Origin: Hemicordylus capensis
Lineage: Eukaryota; Chordata; Lepidosauria; Squamata; Cordylidae
DNA: 64,000 nucleotides
Direction: 5' to 3'
Assembly: GCF_027244095.1 (NCBI RefSeq)
Contig: NC_069658.1
Span: 53,245,001 to 53,309,000, forward strand
In this document: in pieces, positions 1-11,078 of the stretch
How positions within the stretch are numbered: position 1 is the first letter of the stretch
Layout: every line of letters starts with the position of its first letter
Made by a program: the position numbers and the translations under genes
The notes under the pieces: generated by a model
Seen by the model: the letters and a program-made list of their open reading frames with translations, nothing else
The model's database searches: none
What the model was told of the DNA's origin: nothing

Positions 1-629
1 GATCTAGAGAATGGGAAGGGGGGAGGGGATATGCACTGACACTTCCTCTGGGTAGTTCTTTTACTAACAAACAAGCAGACCCCTGCCTTCCCTCTTGTTC
101 TGGGACTTTAAGCAAAGCCTTTTGCTAGCTCCCTTATCTTTCTCTTGTTCTCTCACCTCTCTTGAGGGTGACGGGGTGGTGGTGTTACAGCTTCCAAATA
201 AAATAAGGCATGTTTATATTGTGAGAAAGGGACAAATAAGGCTTGCTTTTTTTTAAAAAAGTATGTATGTGCATATTTGTGAGAAGAAAGGAAACTAGCT
301 GGCTAAAATACATTGTAGTATTTTCAAGTGGTGTGAAACATGTGTTTGCAGGTGCTACCTGGAAATAGGCACTCAAGACTCCAACCCCTACTTCGTTGAT
401 GATGAGGAGAGGGCTGAGACTGCAAGGAGGGGGAGAAATGGAGGCAATGCTGATAGAAAACAGGATGTCGCTACCGAGGGATAGAAGAGGCATGGGGACT
501 TGTGAGAAAGAGAGAGGGCGTTGCTACTTTCCACACTGATCTGTACAATTGACCACCCTAAGGGCAGGATTCCTTTACTCTCACAGCGTACCAAGAGGCA
601 AATATAGCACTAAATAGCCAGTTGCCAAG
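1..629. other. Intergenic or intronic, nothing recognised
   Basis: No exon, RNA gene or clear repeat was recognised. The short open frames have no family resemblance. The stretch probably belongs to an ATG10 intron, since ATG10 exons follow on the + strand at 4654 and 10967. Confidence 0.4.
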
Positions 630-1016
630 TGCTGGTGTGAATGATTTGGAACACCCTCCCTGAAGAGCTACGCCATGCTCTCTCCCTCTGTTTAAAACAT
701 ACAAACAAACAAACAAACAAACATATTTTTAATGAGGCTTTTAAATATTTTATCTGCTGCTTATGTCCAGTAAATCTTTTAGTTTTTATAGTTCTTAGTT
801 TTTAGCTTATTAAATAACTTTTAATTTGAAACTTTTTTAAAAATTGTAATTTTGGTTGCTTTAACCTGGGCTTTTAAGTTGTTTAACTTAACTAGTTTAA
901 TTTCGAGTCTTTTATTTCACATTGTATCTCATTTATTAAAGTTGTGAGCCACCCCGAGCTGTAGTTTCCTGGAGGGGCGGGGGGGATAAATATTTCAAAT
1001 AAAATAAATAAATTTT
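630..1016 (+). repeat. L2-like LINE 3' end
   Basis: The stretch near 648-680 (TTTGGAACACCCTCCCTGAA) matches the end of the L2-like reverse-transcriptase frame at 10105-10130. It is followed by an AT-rich 3' UTR, a GTGAGCCACCCCGAGC block and an AAATAAATAAATT tail. An (AAAC)n run lies at 701-722. It is 5'-truncated and old. Confidence 0.6.
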
Positions 1017-1710
1017 GGTTGAGACAAGTAAACACCTTTACAGATGGAGAAAACCATGGGTTGGTGATTACCCTTTTGCTTCTTTTTAACTTAGGGTTGG
1101 ACCTGCCTGCTATTAGCCTTGCCTATAGTTATCCACGCTGGTTCCCTTCCCACCACCACCACCTGCCCCCCGCCGCTGCCACTGATTCTATGACATTTAA
1201 TCAATCTAATTTGCCTACAGTAACATAATAGTTCTGAAAGAAAAAGAGCATTCTTTTCTTTTTAGGTAACTCATGACTGTGTAACAGGCAATACCATATC
1301 ATTTATTGTAATATTGCAATTTGCCATTATACAAATTTCACCATAAAACAAGAAAACAAGCCTTACACACTGATCATTAGGAGACACTGCAAATTATTAC
1401 AGACATAATGACACCAGGGAAATACCAAAAACTCTATAATGTTCCACAGTAATCGATTGCATTATCTTTAGCTTTGGAACATAGAGTGCTTTAGCAAGAA
1501 ATTTTGCTGCCCCTAAATGTGATATATTTTACTGCTATCCTTTAACAAAAACAACACCTTACTTTGAGAAGAAAATTCCATCTTTGAAGCTAAGAATGGA
1601 TGGGTATACTTTTCACAGAGGTCTTCATACATCTCACATTCAATTATAAAATGGACAAAACCTTCAATGGACTGAAGATGGTAGAAGGACACTCTTGTTT
1701 AGGCAATGTG
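1017..1710. other. No recognised feature
   Basis: AT-rich non-coding DNA. I see no exon, repeat terminus or RNA gene. Confidence 0.4.
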
Positions 1711-1815
1711 TGGCTCTCCAGATGTTGCTGAGCTACAACTCCCATTACCCCAAGCTGTAATATATTGTGGCTTGGGAATGACGAGGGTTGTAGATCAGCA
1801 ACATCTGGAGAGCCA
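1711..1815. mobile_element. Palindromic MITE, about 105 bp
   Basis: Near-perfect hairpin: it opens TGGCTCTCCAGATGTTGCTG and closes with the reverse complement, CAGCAACATCTGGAGAGCCA. The family recurs in broken form at 15415/15862-15908, 32130-32205 and 54165-54245. It is a non-autonomous DNA transposon; the superfamily was not settled because no clean target duplication is visible here. Confidence 0.7.
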
Positions 1816-2524
1816 CTTTTTGCCTACCCGTTCTAGGGATATCTCTTGCTTGTGCAAGAGAGGGAACATTCCATCCCTCTGCTTGCTGCCGCAGAAGCCG
1901 GCCAGGTAATGGTGGCTGTGGTGGTGAGATAAGTGAGAGGAGGAGGAAGGAGGTGATGGTGGTAGCAAGAGCACGGAAGGGGTGGGGGCACGGAGGGGCT
2001 AGTGCTGGCCCCCACATGGCAATGGAGGGGAGCTTGGCAGGGCAGTGGGGGCAACAGGTGACGGGCCTTCAGTGGTTCCTCAGAAGTAAGCAGCTCATAT
2101 TCTTTGGACACATCTGCACAATTACAGTTACGTCCCTGACTCATTCTGCAAGAGGAAGAATGCTCAGTTAAGCTTGGGAAAGGCAGCACCATATCAGAAG
2201 AGGCATTCCTCCCAAGTGAGGGGATACAAATATGTATTCGTATAGGGAGGAGCAGTCATGCCCCTCCCAAGGAGAGGCTTGCCACTCACAGGTTCCTAAC
2301 ATTTCTTTTTAATCTGCTGCCCAAGAAGGCACACCTTTTTAATTAGCCAAAAATATTTAATTGGTGGACTTTCTTTGCAACACTAATATTTATGTTTTGC
2401 ATATCAGGATACTGCAGCCATGTTACTTTTCTCTCTTTCTCCCTCATTTCAGTTACCCAATACCTTAGAGGTTTCCACTGCACTAGCCTTCCTTTCTCTG
2501 GTCTTTTCAGAGAACTTGTTGAGC
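1816..2524. other. No recognised feature
   Basis: The open frames here are short and overlap on both strands, with no family match. Nothing supports a gene. Confidence 0.35.
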
Positions 2525-2792
2525 TTGGAATTCCTTCACTTAGGGGTTCGTGGAGGTGCTTTGCTGGGTAGCAGCTTTAGCAAATTATGATAAAAGGCCT
2601 CTCTCAACTCCTCCACCTTGGAACAGCTGGTGGGAGGTGCCATCTTTTCTGAGCCTTTGGTTAAAATAGGTGTGTCCAGACACTTAGGAGGCATCTCAAA
2701 GGCAAGAGATGGTTCCTTAGCCAAGCTGACCAGGAGAAACTGCTTTTTGATTTAGGCCTCCAACCTCAGGATGGAATTGCTGCCTAGAGGGT

Positions 2793-2831
<39 letters not shown>

Positions 2832-3530
2832 CGATCACCACCTCGGCTGTGCAGGGCAGCTGGAGCTGCTGCACAACTTTGCTGAGGGTGTATTTCTTGT
2901 TGTCTCAGAGATCTTCCACGAATCCAGTTTCCAAAAGAGAGGGAGTCGGATCTGCTCCTCGTCTTCATCTCTATTATCCCTGCAGCACATAATCATGTCC
3001 ATGTCAGAAGGATTGTTAGCCTTGGCAAGGCTCAGGACCTCTAGCTGGTTGCTGACAGTGAACAGTGGCATCTCGCTGCTGTCATGGTCCTTCGTGACCA
3101 CCACCTGCAGTTTCTTGGCCATGACAAAACTGAGAGCTAGCTCTGAGGTGAAGCTGAACTTGTGTGGATGTCAGCGAAAGCTGCCTTCGTAGCCTCTGGA
3201 ATAAGGAAGTAGTGGCAGGCACCTTTCTTGCAAGTATGGGAGGAGACCAGAATTTTCCACGGCAACATTTTGCTGTGGATATGGACCCTAGAGCCCTTAT
3301 GGTAGCAAAAAACCCAGTCAGTATGGAAAGCAACTGGAAGCTCTGGTGCCCCAAGGATCTCAACCTCCACTGGTAGAACTTGATCCGATAGCAGAATCTC
3401 ACTCAGCATCAGTGGCTTGATAAAGTAGATGTCACAAGACTCCTCAGTGACATTGACCACCTCAACATCCAGCATTGAGTCAGTTTTTACCACATTATTT
3501 CGTACTGGAGGAGAAAGCACCACATTTTTA
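2525..3530 (-). pseudogene. THEMIS-family (CABIT domain) pseudogene
   Basis: Conceptual translation of the - strand resembles the second half of THEMIS/THEMIS2. Reading downward from 3523: SMLDVEVVNVTEES (THEMIS SLDVEVKDITDS), a CHYFLIP motif (RHFLIP), LQVVVTKDHDS (LHVVATKAFHS), RLPLFWKLD, then KYTLSKVVQQLQLPC, which parallels KKQYPISELCKQFRLPF. A C-terminal piece follows at 2536-2724. These blocks sit in three different frames (3137-3523, 2835-3122, about 2770-2905, then 2536-2724), so at least two frameshifts and a stop break it. A (CAG)n run at 2793-2829 reads as polyalanine just after the QLQLPC block. THEMIS proteins are lymphocyte GRB2-associated signalling adaptors. No intron is seen; because the CABIT part of THEMIS genes is carried by a large exon, I cannot tell a processed copy from a relic exon. 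The paralog (THEMIS, THEMIS2 or a reptile-specific one) is not resolved. Confidence 0.7.
2793..2829. repeat. (CAG)n microsatellite, about 12 units
   Basis: Uninterrupted CAG triplets within the THEMIS-like pseudogene. On the coding (-) strand they expand an Ala tract. Confidence 0.9.
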
Positions 3531-4653
3531 TTTGCATTAGAAATATTTTAAATGAAAATATATTATGTAAAATTTGAAAATTAGCCTTTTTTGAATGAAA
3601 GAGAACAAAAAAAGAAAATAATAAAATTCAATTTTATTTGGCAAAAATGCATTGAAAAATGCTTTAAAAATAGTTATCTGCAATAAGCCTATTTGCATTA
3701 GAAATAACATTAAATGAATATCATTATCTAAAACTTGAAATTAGGACCAAATCTATGCATACTGGGATAAATGAAGAACAAAATAAATTATCCAAAAAAA
3801 AAAAACCGTACAGCAGGGTACTTCGTGAATTTAGAGACTTGATCATGTGTCCCACCAAATATGCTTATTTGGTGGGACATATTCATTTTGTAGATTTGTT
3901 GGCTTGATTGAATATGTGTACTTCTGACTTAAACAAGATTTAGAATTCTTCAATTTGATGTTTTGGATATCTTACAAATGGTGCCTTTATTATGGTTACA
4001 TTAAATTATGGTCTATATATTCTGAATGAATTTTCAAATTTAGTATTTATTTATTTTTTATTCAGTGGCCTCTCATAATGTGAGACCCCCTAAGCAGTAG
4101 CTTGCTTAGCTTGAGCCTAAATATGGCAGTGGAGGATCTGCTTTCCTAGCATGATAATTACCAGCCAACCACCAAATTAGCCCAGTGGAAGTTTTAGATA
4201 ATTTGAATCTGTGCAAACACTGTTATAGTATTTGTTTGTACCATTTCATTTTTAACCTTTAAGTTTTTCTGCTGCTGTTTTTGAAAATGTTTACATTATT
4301 TACTGCATTATCTAACTGGCTTATCTGTTACTTTGTTGATACCGTGTATTGTGCTAACTATAGGCTGATTAAAATGTGTTCAGTATTAACTCAGATTTCA
4401 TAATCATAAATCTGTAGACTTACCAAGGAGTACAGACTTAGATTTATGAGATCTAGATTCTAGTCTAGTTTAACTTTACACTTCTTGCATGGTTTGGGGC
4501 AAGTTCCTACTTCAGTTCTTTATCTGTTAACCGAGAACCTTAAAGACCTACATTACACAATTATTATGAGGATGATAAATATAATAACATGTATAAATGC
4601 CTCTGTATACTGAAAGTACTATGTAAATGATTTAAAAGGCTCTTAATTTTCAG
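3531..4653. other. ATG10 intron, AT-rich, nothing else recognised
   Basis: AT-rich DNA upstream of the ATG10 exon at 4654. No repeat family or exon was recognised. Confidence 0.45.
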
Positions 4654-4751
4654 GAACATCCATTACTTGGACAGCCTTTCTTTGTACTTCATCCCTGCCG
4701 GACAAATGAATTTATGGCTTCAGCATTATCTACTTCACGTAAAGAAAACAG
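4654..4751 (+). CDS. ATG10: ATG10 exon with the catalytic cysteine
   Basis: ATG10 is the E2-like enzyme that transfers ATG12 to ATG5 during autophagosome formation in the cytosol. The exon is preceded by the acceptor TTAATTTTCAG and starts in phase 0 with GAACATCCA. It encodes EHPLLGQPFFVLHPCRTNEF followed by MASALSTSRKEN and two bases of the next codon, then the donor GTGAGC. Human ATG10 reads EHPILGQPFFVLHPCKTNEF here; the Cys in the HPC motif is the active-site residue (Cys166 in human). The stretch after FM is poorly conserved, as is normal for the family. The phase-2 donor joins exactly to the next exon at 10967. Upstream exons lie outside the window. It converges on RPS23, as in other amniotes. 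Confidence 0.95.
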
Positions 4752-4931
4752 GTGAGCCGCATTAGTGTGAGTTGTTAGGCCCATTGGATTCTGTGTATCA
4801 AATTTCTGATGCAGATTCTGAACATCAAATATTGTGAGTATACTCACCATTAGATAACTAATGGAAAATAGAAGTAAATTTGTATGGACATTTGTGGTGG
4901 TGGACCACTTCTAAGAACTCTTAAAAGTATT

Positions 4932-5167
4932 CCCTGCTAACTTGGCAAAGAGGCACCTTTTAACGTGGTGATTCTCTTCATTTAGCAGGGGGAGAGTAAC
5001 TGGCTGTATCCACCCCCAGCACAGTACCTCCAGTGACTGTTGCTGGTGTCTACCTTATGTTTCTTTTAGATTGTGAGCCCTTCGGGGACAGGGATCCATC
5101 TTATTTATTTGTTATTTCTCTTGTAAACCGCCCTGAGCCATTTTTGGAAGGGCGGTATAGAAATTGA

Positions 5168-5198
<31 letters not shown>

Positions 5199-5216
5199 AT
5201 AATAATAATAATAATA
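4932..5216 (+). repeat. SINE family A with L2-like 3' tail
   Basis: Starts CCCTGCTAACTTGGCAAAGA, then AGTAACTGGC, CCACCCCCAGCACAGTA and GTGAGCCCTTCGGGGACAGG. It ends with GTAAACCGCCCTGAGCCATT and GGAAGGGCGGTATAGAAAT plus an (ATT)n/(AAT)n run at about 5172-5215. The last part is nearly the same as the 3' end of the L2-like LINE at 10380-10430. Other copies: 15083-15260, 29716-30006, 42060-42317, 57586-57832. Confidence 0.75.
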
Positions 5217-6179
5217 TTCCATAGGCAGACAAATTCAAATTACAAATAAAGCACAGCTTCTCAAGCTTCAGGTCAGGCCTGCTAGACACGCCACAGTTAA
5301 AGCATCCATACAGTTTGGAATGCTCTGCCCAATGCAGTCTGCTAGGTAGAGCCTTGCAGGGCTTCAGATGACTGTGTAAAAATGTACCTGTTTAAGTAGG
5401 CTTTTTTCTAGAACTGGTTTTATGGCTTTAATAGACTGAATGTTCATGTTTGTTGAGATGCTCCCTTCACTTCTAATAGTGCTATTTGTTTTCTGACTAT
5501 TCCTTTTATTATGCGTAAACTATATAGGGTGTATGAAGAAGATGGAATATAAATCTATGAATCTTTCAGGGAGTTTTACAGTTAAAGTTACATGTGTCAG
5601 ATTCTTCTAGTAGGACAAGTGTTTCATATCCCCTGACTACATTGTCTTTGGGAGTGGAAATCCAAAGTATCCTGGTTAAGGATTAAACCATACCATGGAG
5701 CTTTTGAATAACCAGTTTGTATATTTTCTGTAGAGTAGGCTAAGAATGGTGTAACATACTGAGGCTATTCTCACGACCAGCAAAAACAGGGCTTGAGGTC
5801 TGAAGGTGGGGTTAGCACTCCTGTGTGAAACCTCAGCAAGCTCTCAAGCAGGGCTCTGTCAAAAGAGGGCCATCCAGTTCCCAGCCCCTCCTCTAAAACC
5901 AGGTTTATCAAGCAGGGGAGGTTGCCTACCCCCTCCCAGTGCTCGTGTGGAGCTGTGGGACGCTGCTTGAGGCCCCCTCCCCTCCTCTTCACTCCTCTTC
6001 TTAACTCTGCCAATGCTAGGGTTGTGAGAGGGGCATACTGTCATTACATATGGGAACACATGCCCCTGGTCCCTGAACACCTAAGGGTGTGCAGTGTATA
6101 GCCATGGTGTGCACTTAGCATGCCGTTCCTCACTGTGTAGTCATTCTGCATAATAAAGGCACTTCCCAGGCAACTATCA
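5217..6179. other. ATG10 intron, possible old LINE 3' UTR at 5300-5560
   Basis: A TTTGGAATGCTCTGCCCAAT phrase near 5311 resembles the C-terminal end of L2-like ORFs (compare 10106). The rest is too diverged to classify. The remainder shows nothing. Confidence 0.3.
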
Positions 6180-8205
6180 TGTGAATTCCTTGGGGAGCAG
6201 CTGCAGATGCATTGGGAGTGCTGGTGGGCTCACTGGCATGCAAACCCTGCCCCATCTGCAGGACTGTGTTGTACAGAAGATGCCGAATGAGCTGAGCAGG
6301 GTTTGTGTGTGTGCGTGTGCACGTGCACATATCATTTTTCCTGTGTGCAGCTGTTGCAGGGGAGAGGGGGGCTCGCACCATTTTGGCCATGGTTGCAGGG
6401 CTAACTCCTATGTGTGGGCAGGGCTACGGTAAAGTGTGGTCCCCGGGCCCACTCCAGCCTGGCTATGTACCTCTGCAGCGGCAGCAACCTCCCTTTTCTG
6501 TTCGCAGAGACCGGCGGGAGTGGTCAGGGAGTGCTGCTGCTGTAGCTGCTACTGCTGGGAGCCAGTTCAAAAGGAATCAGGCTAGAGATGCGCTCAGGAA
6601 AGGTGCTGAAGGAGCAGCCCAAGAATCAACCCTGCTCAAAATCCAGAGAAAGGCAGTCTTGCCAGCGCTCTCCTCCTTCCCAAGCAGATGGCGGCTGCTC
6701 CGGGTGGGTCCGACAAGGTCTCTAACTGGCAGGAAACGGGTGGGATGGCTGGCTAACCTTCCCGCAGGCAGGGGAGCCTCTTCCAAAGTGCAAAGGGCCC
6801 TGCTGCGCTTCCTACCTCCAGAGGCTCCGAGTGGTCCGGCCCACTGTCGCGCTCACTTCCAGGCTGGGCTGGTAGACTGCAGCAGTGGCGACAGAACTGG
6901 CTGCTGCTAACCAGGGCCACTCTGCGGCACCCCCAGCTGCCGGAGGATGGGGATCTCCTTTCTGGGCGTGCTCCCACCCTCCACACCTCGCAGCTGTGCG
7001 AGAGGGAGCCCTTTGCACCCTGCAAGGGGATGCAGGGATGCGCTATGGGGAGAGTGTGGGGCCCTCGAAAATGTGGGGCCCATAGCATATGGCCAGTGGA
7101 CGAGGTAGGTGGGTGAGAGGGCAGATGTTCAACATCACCCACCTGCCTGGAGGTGCTCTTACCCCCAGACCATGGGGCCCTGGCTCATGGCCCCAAAGCT
7201 GTGCGGGGAGGAGTTGAGCGGCAGCAGCGGCAGGTGGAGAAGGAGTGACCACTGGACTGACAGACTGTCCGCGCAAGGGTCGCAGAAGTGGAGGGTCAGG
7301 CCAGTGGCCGCTCCCACTCTGCCTGCCACTGCCCCGGCGGGGCGGGGGAGCGGTGCGCACATGGTGACTGGGATACTTGCAAAGTGGTTCAGCCTCATGG
7401 CGGCAATGGCAGCGGCGGGGGGGGGGGGGGGGCTTGCGGTGGTAGCAGGGGGCTCACAGCAGCGGCGGGCAGAGCAGCTCCTATGCCCACTCGCCTGGTA
7501 ACTTGAGGACCTCTGTGCATGCGCAGAGGACCAAAATGGGTTGCAGATTGACCTGTTATTTGGGAGGCTGGCAGGGGGTGGCAGTGGCGAATTGATGGAG
7601 AGGCAGAGTTGCTACTTGGCTACAGCGGCAGTTGGGGGGGCAGAGGCGGTTCTCCCTTTTACCTTCTACACACGCTATACAGTGGGATGTGGGGGGGGGG
7701 TGCCACAGAGGCCACAGCTGCGGGGAGGGTGAGGGGGCAGGCTCCCTCTTCTGCCTTCCCAAACCATGCTGCTGTACGGTGGGATGGGGGGATGGGGGCG
7801 GCCACAGCAAGAGTGAAGGGGGTGGTGGCACATGTGGCAAGGAGGGCAGGTACACACTCCCCATTGCCTTCTTTTCTTCCCCTCCACTATGATCAGGGGG
7901 GCAACTGGACAGGGGTGGTAGGAGACATATGTCATCACCCTTGCCACAAGCTTAGTGCCCTGGGTGGCTATTTGCCCAGAGTTAATGGGTGGCCTAGCCC
8001 TGCATGCCTATTGAGAGAGCAGTTGTGGGGGCATCTGGCAACTGCTTTCACCAGCATCTGGCAACTGCTCCAGAGGGCATCTGCTGTGTCCCTCCTGGAT
8101 CTGGGGTGTGTGTTGGGGTTTGTGTGTGTTCATGTTGGCTCTTCTTGGCAGCTGCAGCTGCTCTCTTCTCTCTCCTTCCATCCCTGCCTTGTTGTGCAGG
8201 GATCC
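6180..8205. other. GC-rich, G-run-rich intronic stretch
   Basis: Much higher GC than the AT-rich flanks, with poly-G runs (7417-7433, 7688-7698) and many overlapping open frames on both strands. The longest is 201 codons at 6305-6910. These frames have low-complexity Ala/Gly/Pro/Arg content and no recognisable domain, so I read them as a result of base composition. It lies inside the last ATG10 intron. Confidence 0.5.
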
Positions 8206-8255
8206 CCATCAATTCGCCACTGCCACCCCCTGCCAGCCTCCCAAATAACAGGTCA
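7549..8255. repeat. Perfect 50-bp inverted repeat with a 607-bp loop
   Basis: Left arm 7549-7598 (TGACCTGTTATTTGGGAGGC...GAATTGATGG) is the exact reverse complement of the right arm 8206-8255. The spacer is GC-rich and has no recognised coding content. It could be the ends of an unclassified DNA element or a recent inverted duplication. Confidence 0.85.
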
Positions 8256-8289
8256 GTTTTGGGCATCGGGACAGAGTTCAGTGCCTTTG

Positions 8290-10440
8290 ACAGTGCTGCA
8301 ATTGCCAGGAAAGGATTAACTGAGGCTACCAGGAGTGACTCCTGAGGATGTAGACAAGCTGCTTGGATCGGTGAGGCCTACCACTTGTTCTCTTGACCCT
8401 TGTCCAACATGGCTTCTTCAATCTAGCAGGGAGGTTGTTGTAAACAGCCTGGTGGATATCATAAATGCTTCTCTGAGGGAGGGCAGGATGCCTCCTTGTC
8501 TTAAGGAGGCAATCATCAGACCTCTTCTAAAGAAGCCTGCATTAGATCTCTCAGAGTTGAGCAATTATAGGCCTGTTTCCAACCTCCCATGGCTGGGCAA
8601 GGTAATTGAGAGGGTGGTGGCCTCTCAGCTCCAGGCAGTCTTGGAGGAAACTGATTATCTAGACCCATTTCAAACTGGTTTTCGGGCGGGCTATGGGGTG
8701 GAGACTGCCTTGGTTGGCCTGATGGATGATCTCCAATTGGGAATTGACAGAGGAAGTGTGACTCTGTTGGTCCTTTTGGATCTCTCGGCAGCTTTCGATA
8801 CTATTGACCATAGTATCCTTCTGGAACGTATGAGGGTGTTGGGGGTGGGAGGCACTGTTTTACAGTGGCTCCGCTCCTATCTCTCAGATAGATTCCAGAT
8901 GGTGTCGATTGGAGACTGTTGCTCTTCAAAATCAAAAAGAATGGTGTCCCTCAAGGCTCTGTACTTTCTCCAATGCTTTTTAACATCTACATGAAACTGC
9001 TGGGAGAGATCATCAGGGGATTTGGAGTGGGGTGTTACCAGTATGCTGATGACACCCAGATCTACTTCTCCATGTCAACTTCTTCAGGAGCTGGCATATC
9101 CTCCCTAAATGCCTGCCTGGAAGCAGTAATGGGCTGGATGAGGGAGAATAAACTGAAGCTGAATCCAGATAAGACGGAGGTACTTATTGTGCAGGGTCAG
9201 AACTCTAGAGACAATTTTGATCTGCCTGTTCTAGATGGGGTCACACTTCCCCAAAAGGAACAGGTTCACAGTCTGGGAGTACTTCTAGATTCACACCTCT
9301 CCCTGGTTTCTCAGGTTGAGGCGGTGGCCAGGGGTGCTTTCTATCAGCTCCAGCTGATACGCCAGCTGCGCCCATTTCTTGAGATCAGTGACCTCAAAAC
9401 TGTGGTACATCTGCTGGTAACCTCCAGACATGATTTTTGTAATGCGCTCTATGTGGGGCTGCCTTTGTACGTAGTCCGGAAACTTCAGTTGGTTCAGAAA
9501 GCGGCAGCCAGGTTGGTCTTTGGGTCATCTTGGAGGGACCATGTAACTCCTTTACTGATGGAGTTACACTGGCTGCCAATTGGTTTCCGGACAAAATACA
9601 AAGTGCTAGTTATAACTTACAAAGCCCTAAACGGCTTAGGCCCTGGGTATCTAGGAACATAGGAAACTGCCATATACTGAGTCAGACCATTGGTCTATCT
9701 AGCTCAGTATTGTCTTCACAGACTGGCAGCGGCTTCTCCAAGGTTGCAGGCAGGAATCTCTCTCAGCCCTATCTTGGAGATGCCAGGGAGGGAACTTGAA
9801 ACCTTCTGCTCTTCCCAGAGCGGCTCCATCCCCTGAGGGGAATATCTTGCAGTGCTCACATATCAAGTCTCCCATTCAGATGCAACCAGGGCAGACCCTG
9901 CTTAGCTAAGGGGACAAGTCATGCTTGCTACCACAAGACCAGCTTTCCTCTCCCAGAGAGGAGAGAGCGTCTTCTAAGAGAGCGTCTTCTTCGTTATGAG
10001 CCCTACCGCCCATTGAGGTCATCTGAGGAGGTCCGTCTCCAGTTACCGCCAACTCGTTTGGTGGCTACACAGAGACGGGCCTTCTCGGTCGCTGCCCCGA
10101 GATTGTGGAATGCGCTCCCTGCTGAGATACGATCCTCCCCATCTCTAGCAATTTTCAAAAAAACACCTGAAAACCCTTTTTTTTTCACCCAAGCTTTCTC
10201 AGCTTCCTAAATTGTGGGGTTTTTAATTTCTGGTTTATTTTAAAATTTAAAACCTGATTTCGGGGTTTTTAATCACTGTAATTGTTTAATTGTTGTTTTA
10301 AAATGTTTTTAAATTGTTAATTGTTATATTGTCTTTTAATTTGTTTTAGCTCTTTACTGTTTTAGTAGTGTGTTTTAATTGTAAACCGCCCTGAGACATT
10401 TTGGAAGGGCGGTATACAAATCAAATAAATAAATAAATAA
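8290..10440 (+). mobile_element. L2-like LINE, 5'-truncated, split by a SINE
   Basis: The reverse-transcriptase frame starts near 8335 (VTPEDVDKLL). It shows NYRPVSNLPWLGKVIERVVA, LLVLLDLSAAFDTIDHSILL and [14 protein letters not shown], then the catalytic QYADDTQIY at about 9040-9065 and [20 protein letters not shown] at about 9570-9630. The frame changes once near 8930, between the fingers/palm part and the GVPQGS motif. After the SINE (9652-9953) the C-terminus resumes (RRAFSVAAPRLWNALPAEIR), with a stop near 10210. The 3' UTR ends GTAAACCGCCCTGAGACATT, GGGCGGTATACAAAT and (AAAT)n. The endonuclease half is missing. Confidence 0.85.
9652..9953 (-). repeat. 5S-headed SINE inserted in the L2-like LINE
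   Basis: On the - strand it begins GAGAGGAAAGCTGGTCTTGT. It carries AGCTAAGCAGGGTC and a GGTTGCATCTGAATGGGAGA block that mirrors the internal promoter of 5S rRNA (AGCTAAGCAGGGTCGGGCCT, then GGATGGGAGACC). The body is CCTGCAACCTTGGAGAAGCC-type, and it ends GACTCAGTATATGGCAG plus TTCCTATGTTCCTAG. It interrupts the LINE frame between GPGYL and the downstream C-terminus. Confidence 0.8.
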
Positions 10441-10966
10441 AATAATAAATACCACTCAGGGAGCAGCAAAGTGGGACTGCAGCTTGGAGCCCTCTGAGTG
10501 GTCTTTTTGGGTCACATGATCGCCCTGTCCACTCAGGGGCTGCTGCTGCCAGGGGCGGGGCTGGAGGACCAACAATGCTAGCTGTGGCTGGGATACCTTG
10601 AAATGTTAATCGCATGTCGCTCACGCTCCTTGCCGGGTCTGCACCATATGCTCGTCTGTTTGCTATGAGGTAAAAATAGGTTTCCAACTGCATTCAGGAG
10701 GTCACCCTGTTTTCTGCTTGTGTGAATAGCTCCACTGAGTTACAATTGTAAGTTCAGAATTGCCATTGTGGATTTCTTTTCACAAAACTGAATAATAAAT
10801 GTCAGTAATGTCCCATCAGTTATAAAGTTTTTTTAGTAGAAGCTATTTAAAATTGTGCCCAAGTTTTTAAAAGGCAGTTTGCTAATGTGTATTACATTTT
10901 AGATATTACATATTACAATGTTTTCAAAATAGAAAATGCATATTTTCTTTTTGTGTTGCGTTGTAG
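10441..10966. other. ATG10 intron 3' end, nothing else recognised
   Basis: Short AT-rich stretch ending in the acceptor of the last ATG10 exon (TTGTGTTGCGTTGTAG). Confidence 0.5.
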
Positions 10967-11078
10967 GAGTACTAACTACATAATCTCATGGCTGAGTATT
11001 GTAGGCCCAGTGGTGGGTCTCAATTTACCTCTGAGTTATGCAAAAGTCATTTCGGAGCAGAGTACAAGTGCTGATTGA
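10967..11078 (+). CDS. ATG10: ATG10 last coding exon
   Basis: The acceptor TTGTGTTGCGTTGTAG is followed by one base that completes the codon split after exon 4654-4751. It encodes STNYIISWLSIVGPVVGLNL, then PLSYAKVISEQSTSAD and TGA. Human ATG10 ends NYITSWLSIVGPVVGLNLPL, SYAKATSQDERNVP, so the C-terminus is well matched up to SYAK and then diverges, as is usual. This is the structural C-terminal strand/helix of the E2-like fold, after the active Cys. The 6.2-kb intron before it holds a SINE, the GC-rich block and an L2-like LINE. I found no AATAAA close to the stop, so the transcript 3' end is not placed. Confidence 0.95.

Noticed and set aside
6305-6910. 201-codon open frame on the + strand
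   Set aside because: It lies in a GC-rich stretch where all frames are open, the product is low complexity, and it sits inside the ATG10 intron with no splice or family support.
7109-8345. Several overlapping frames of 80-236 codons
   Set aside because: They overlap on both strands, cross G runs and the inverted repeat, and match no family; composition explains them.
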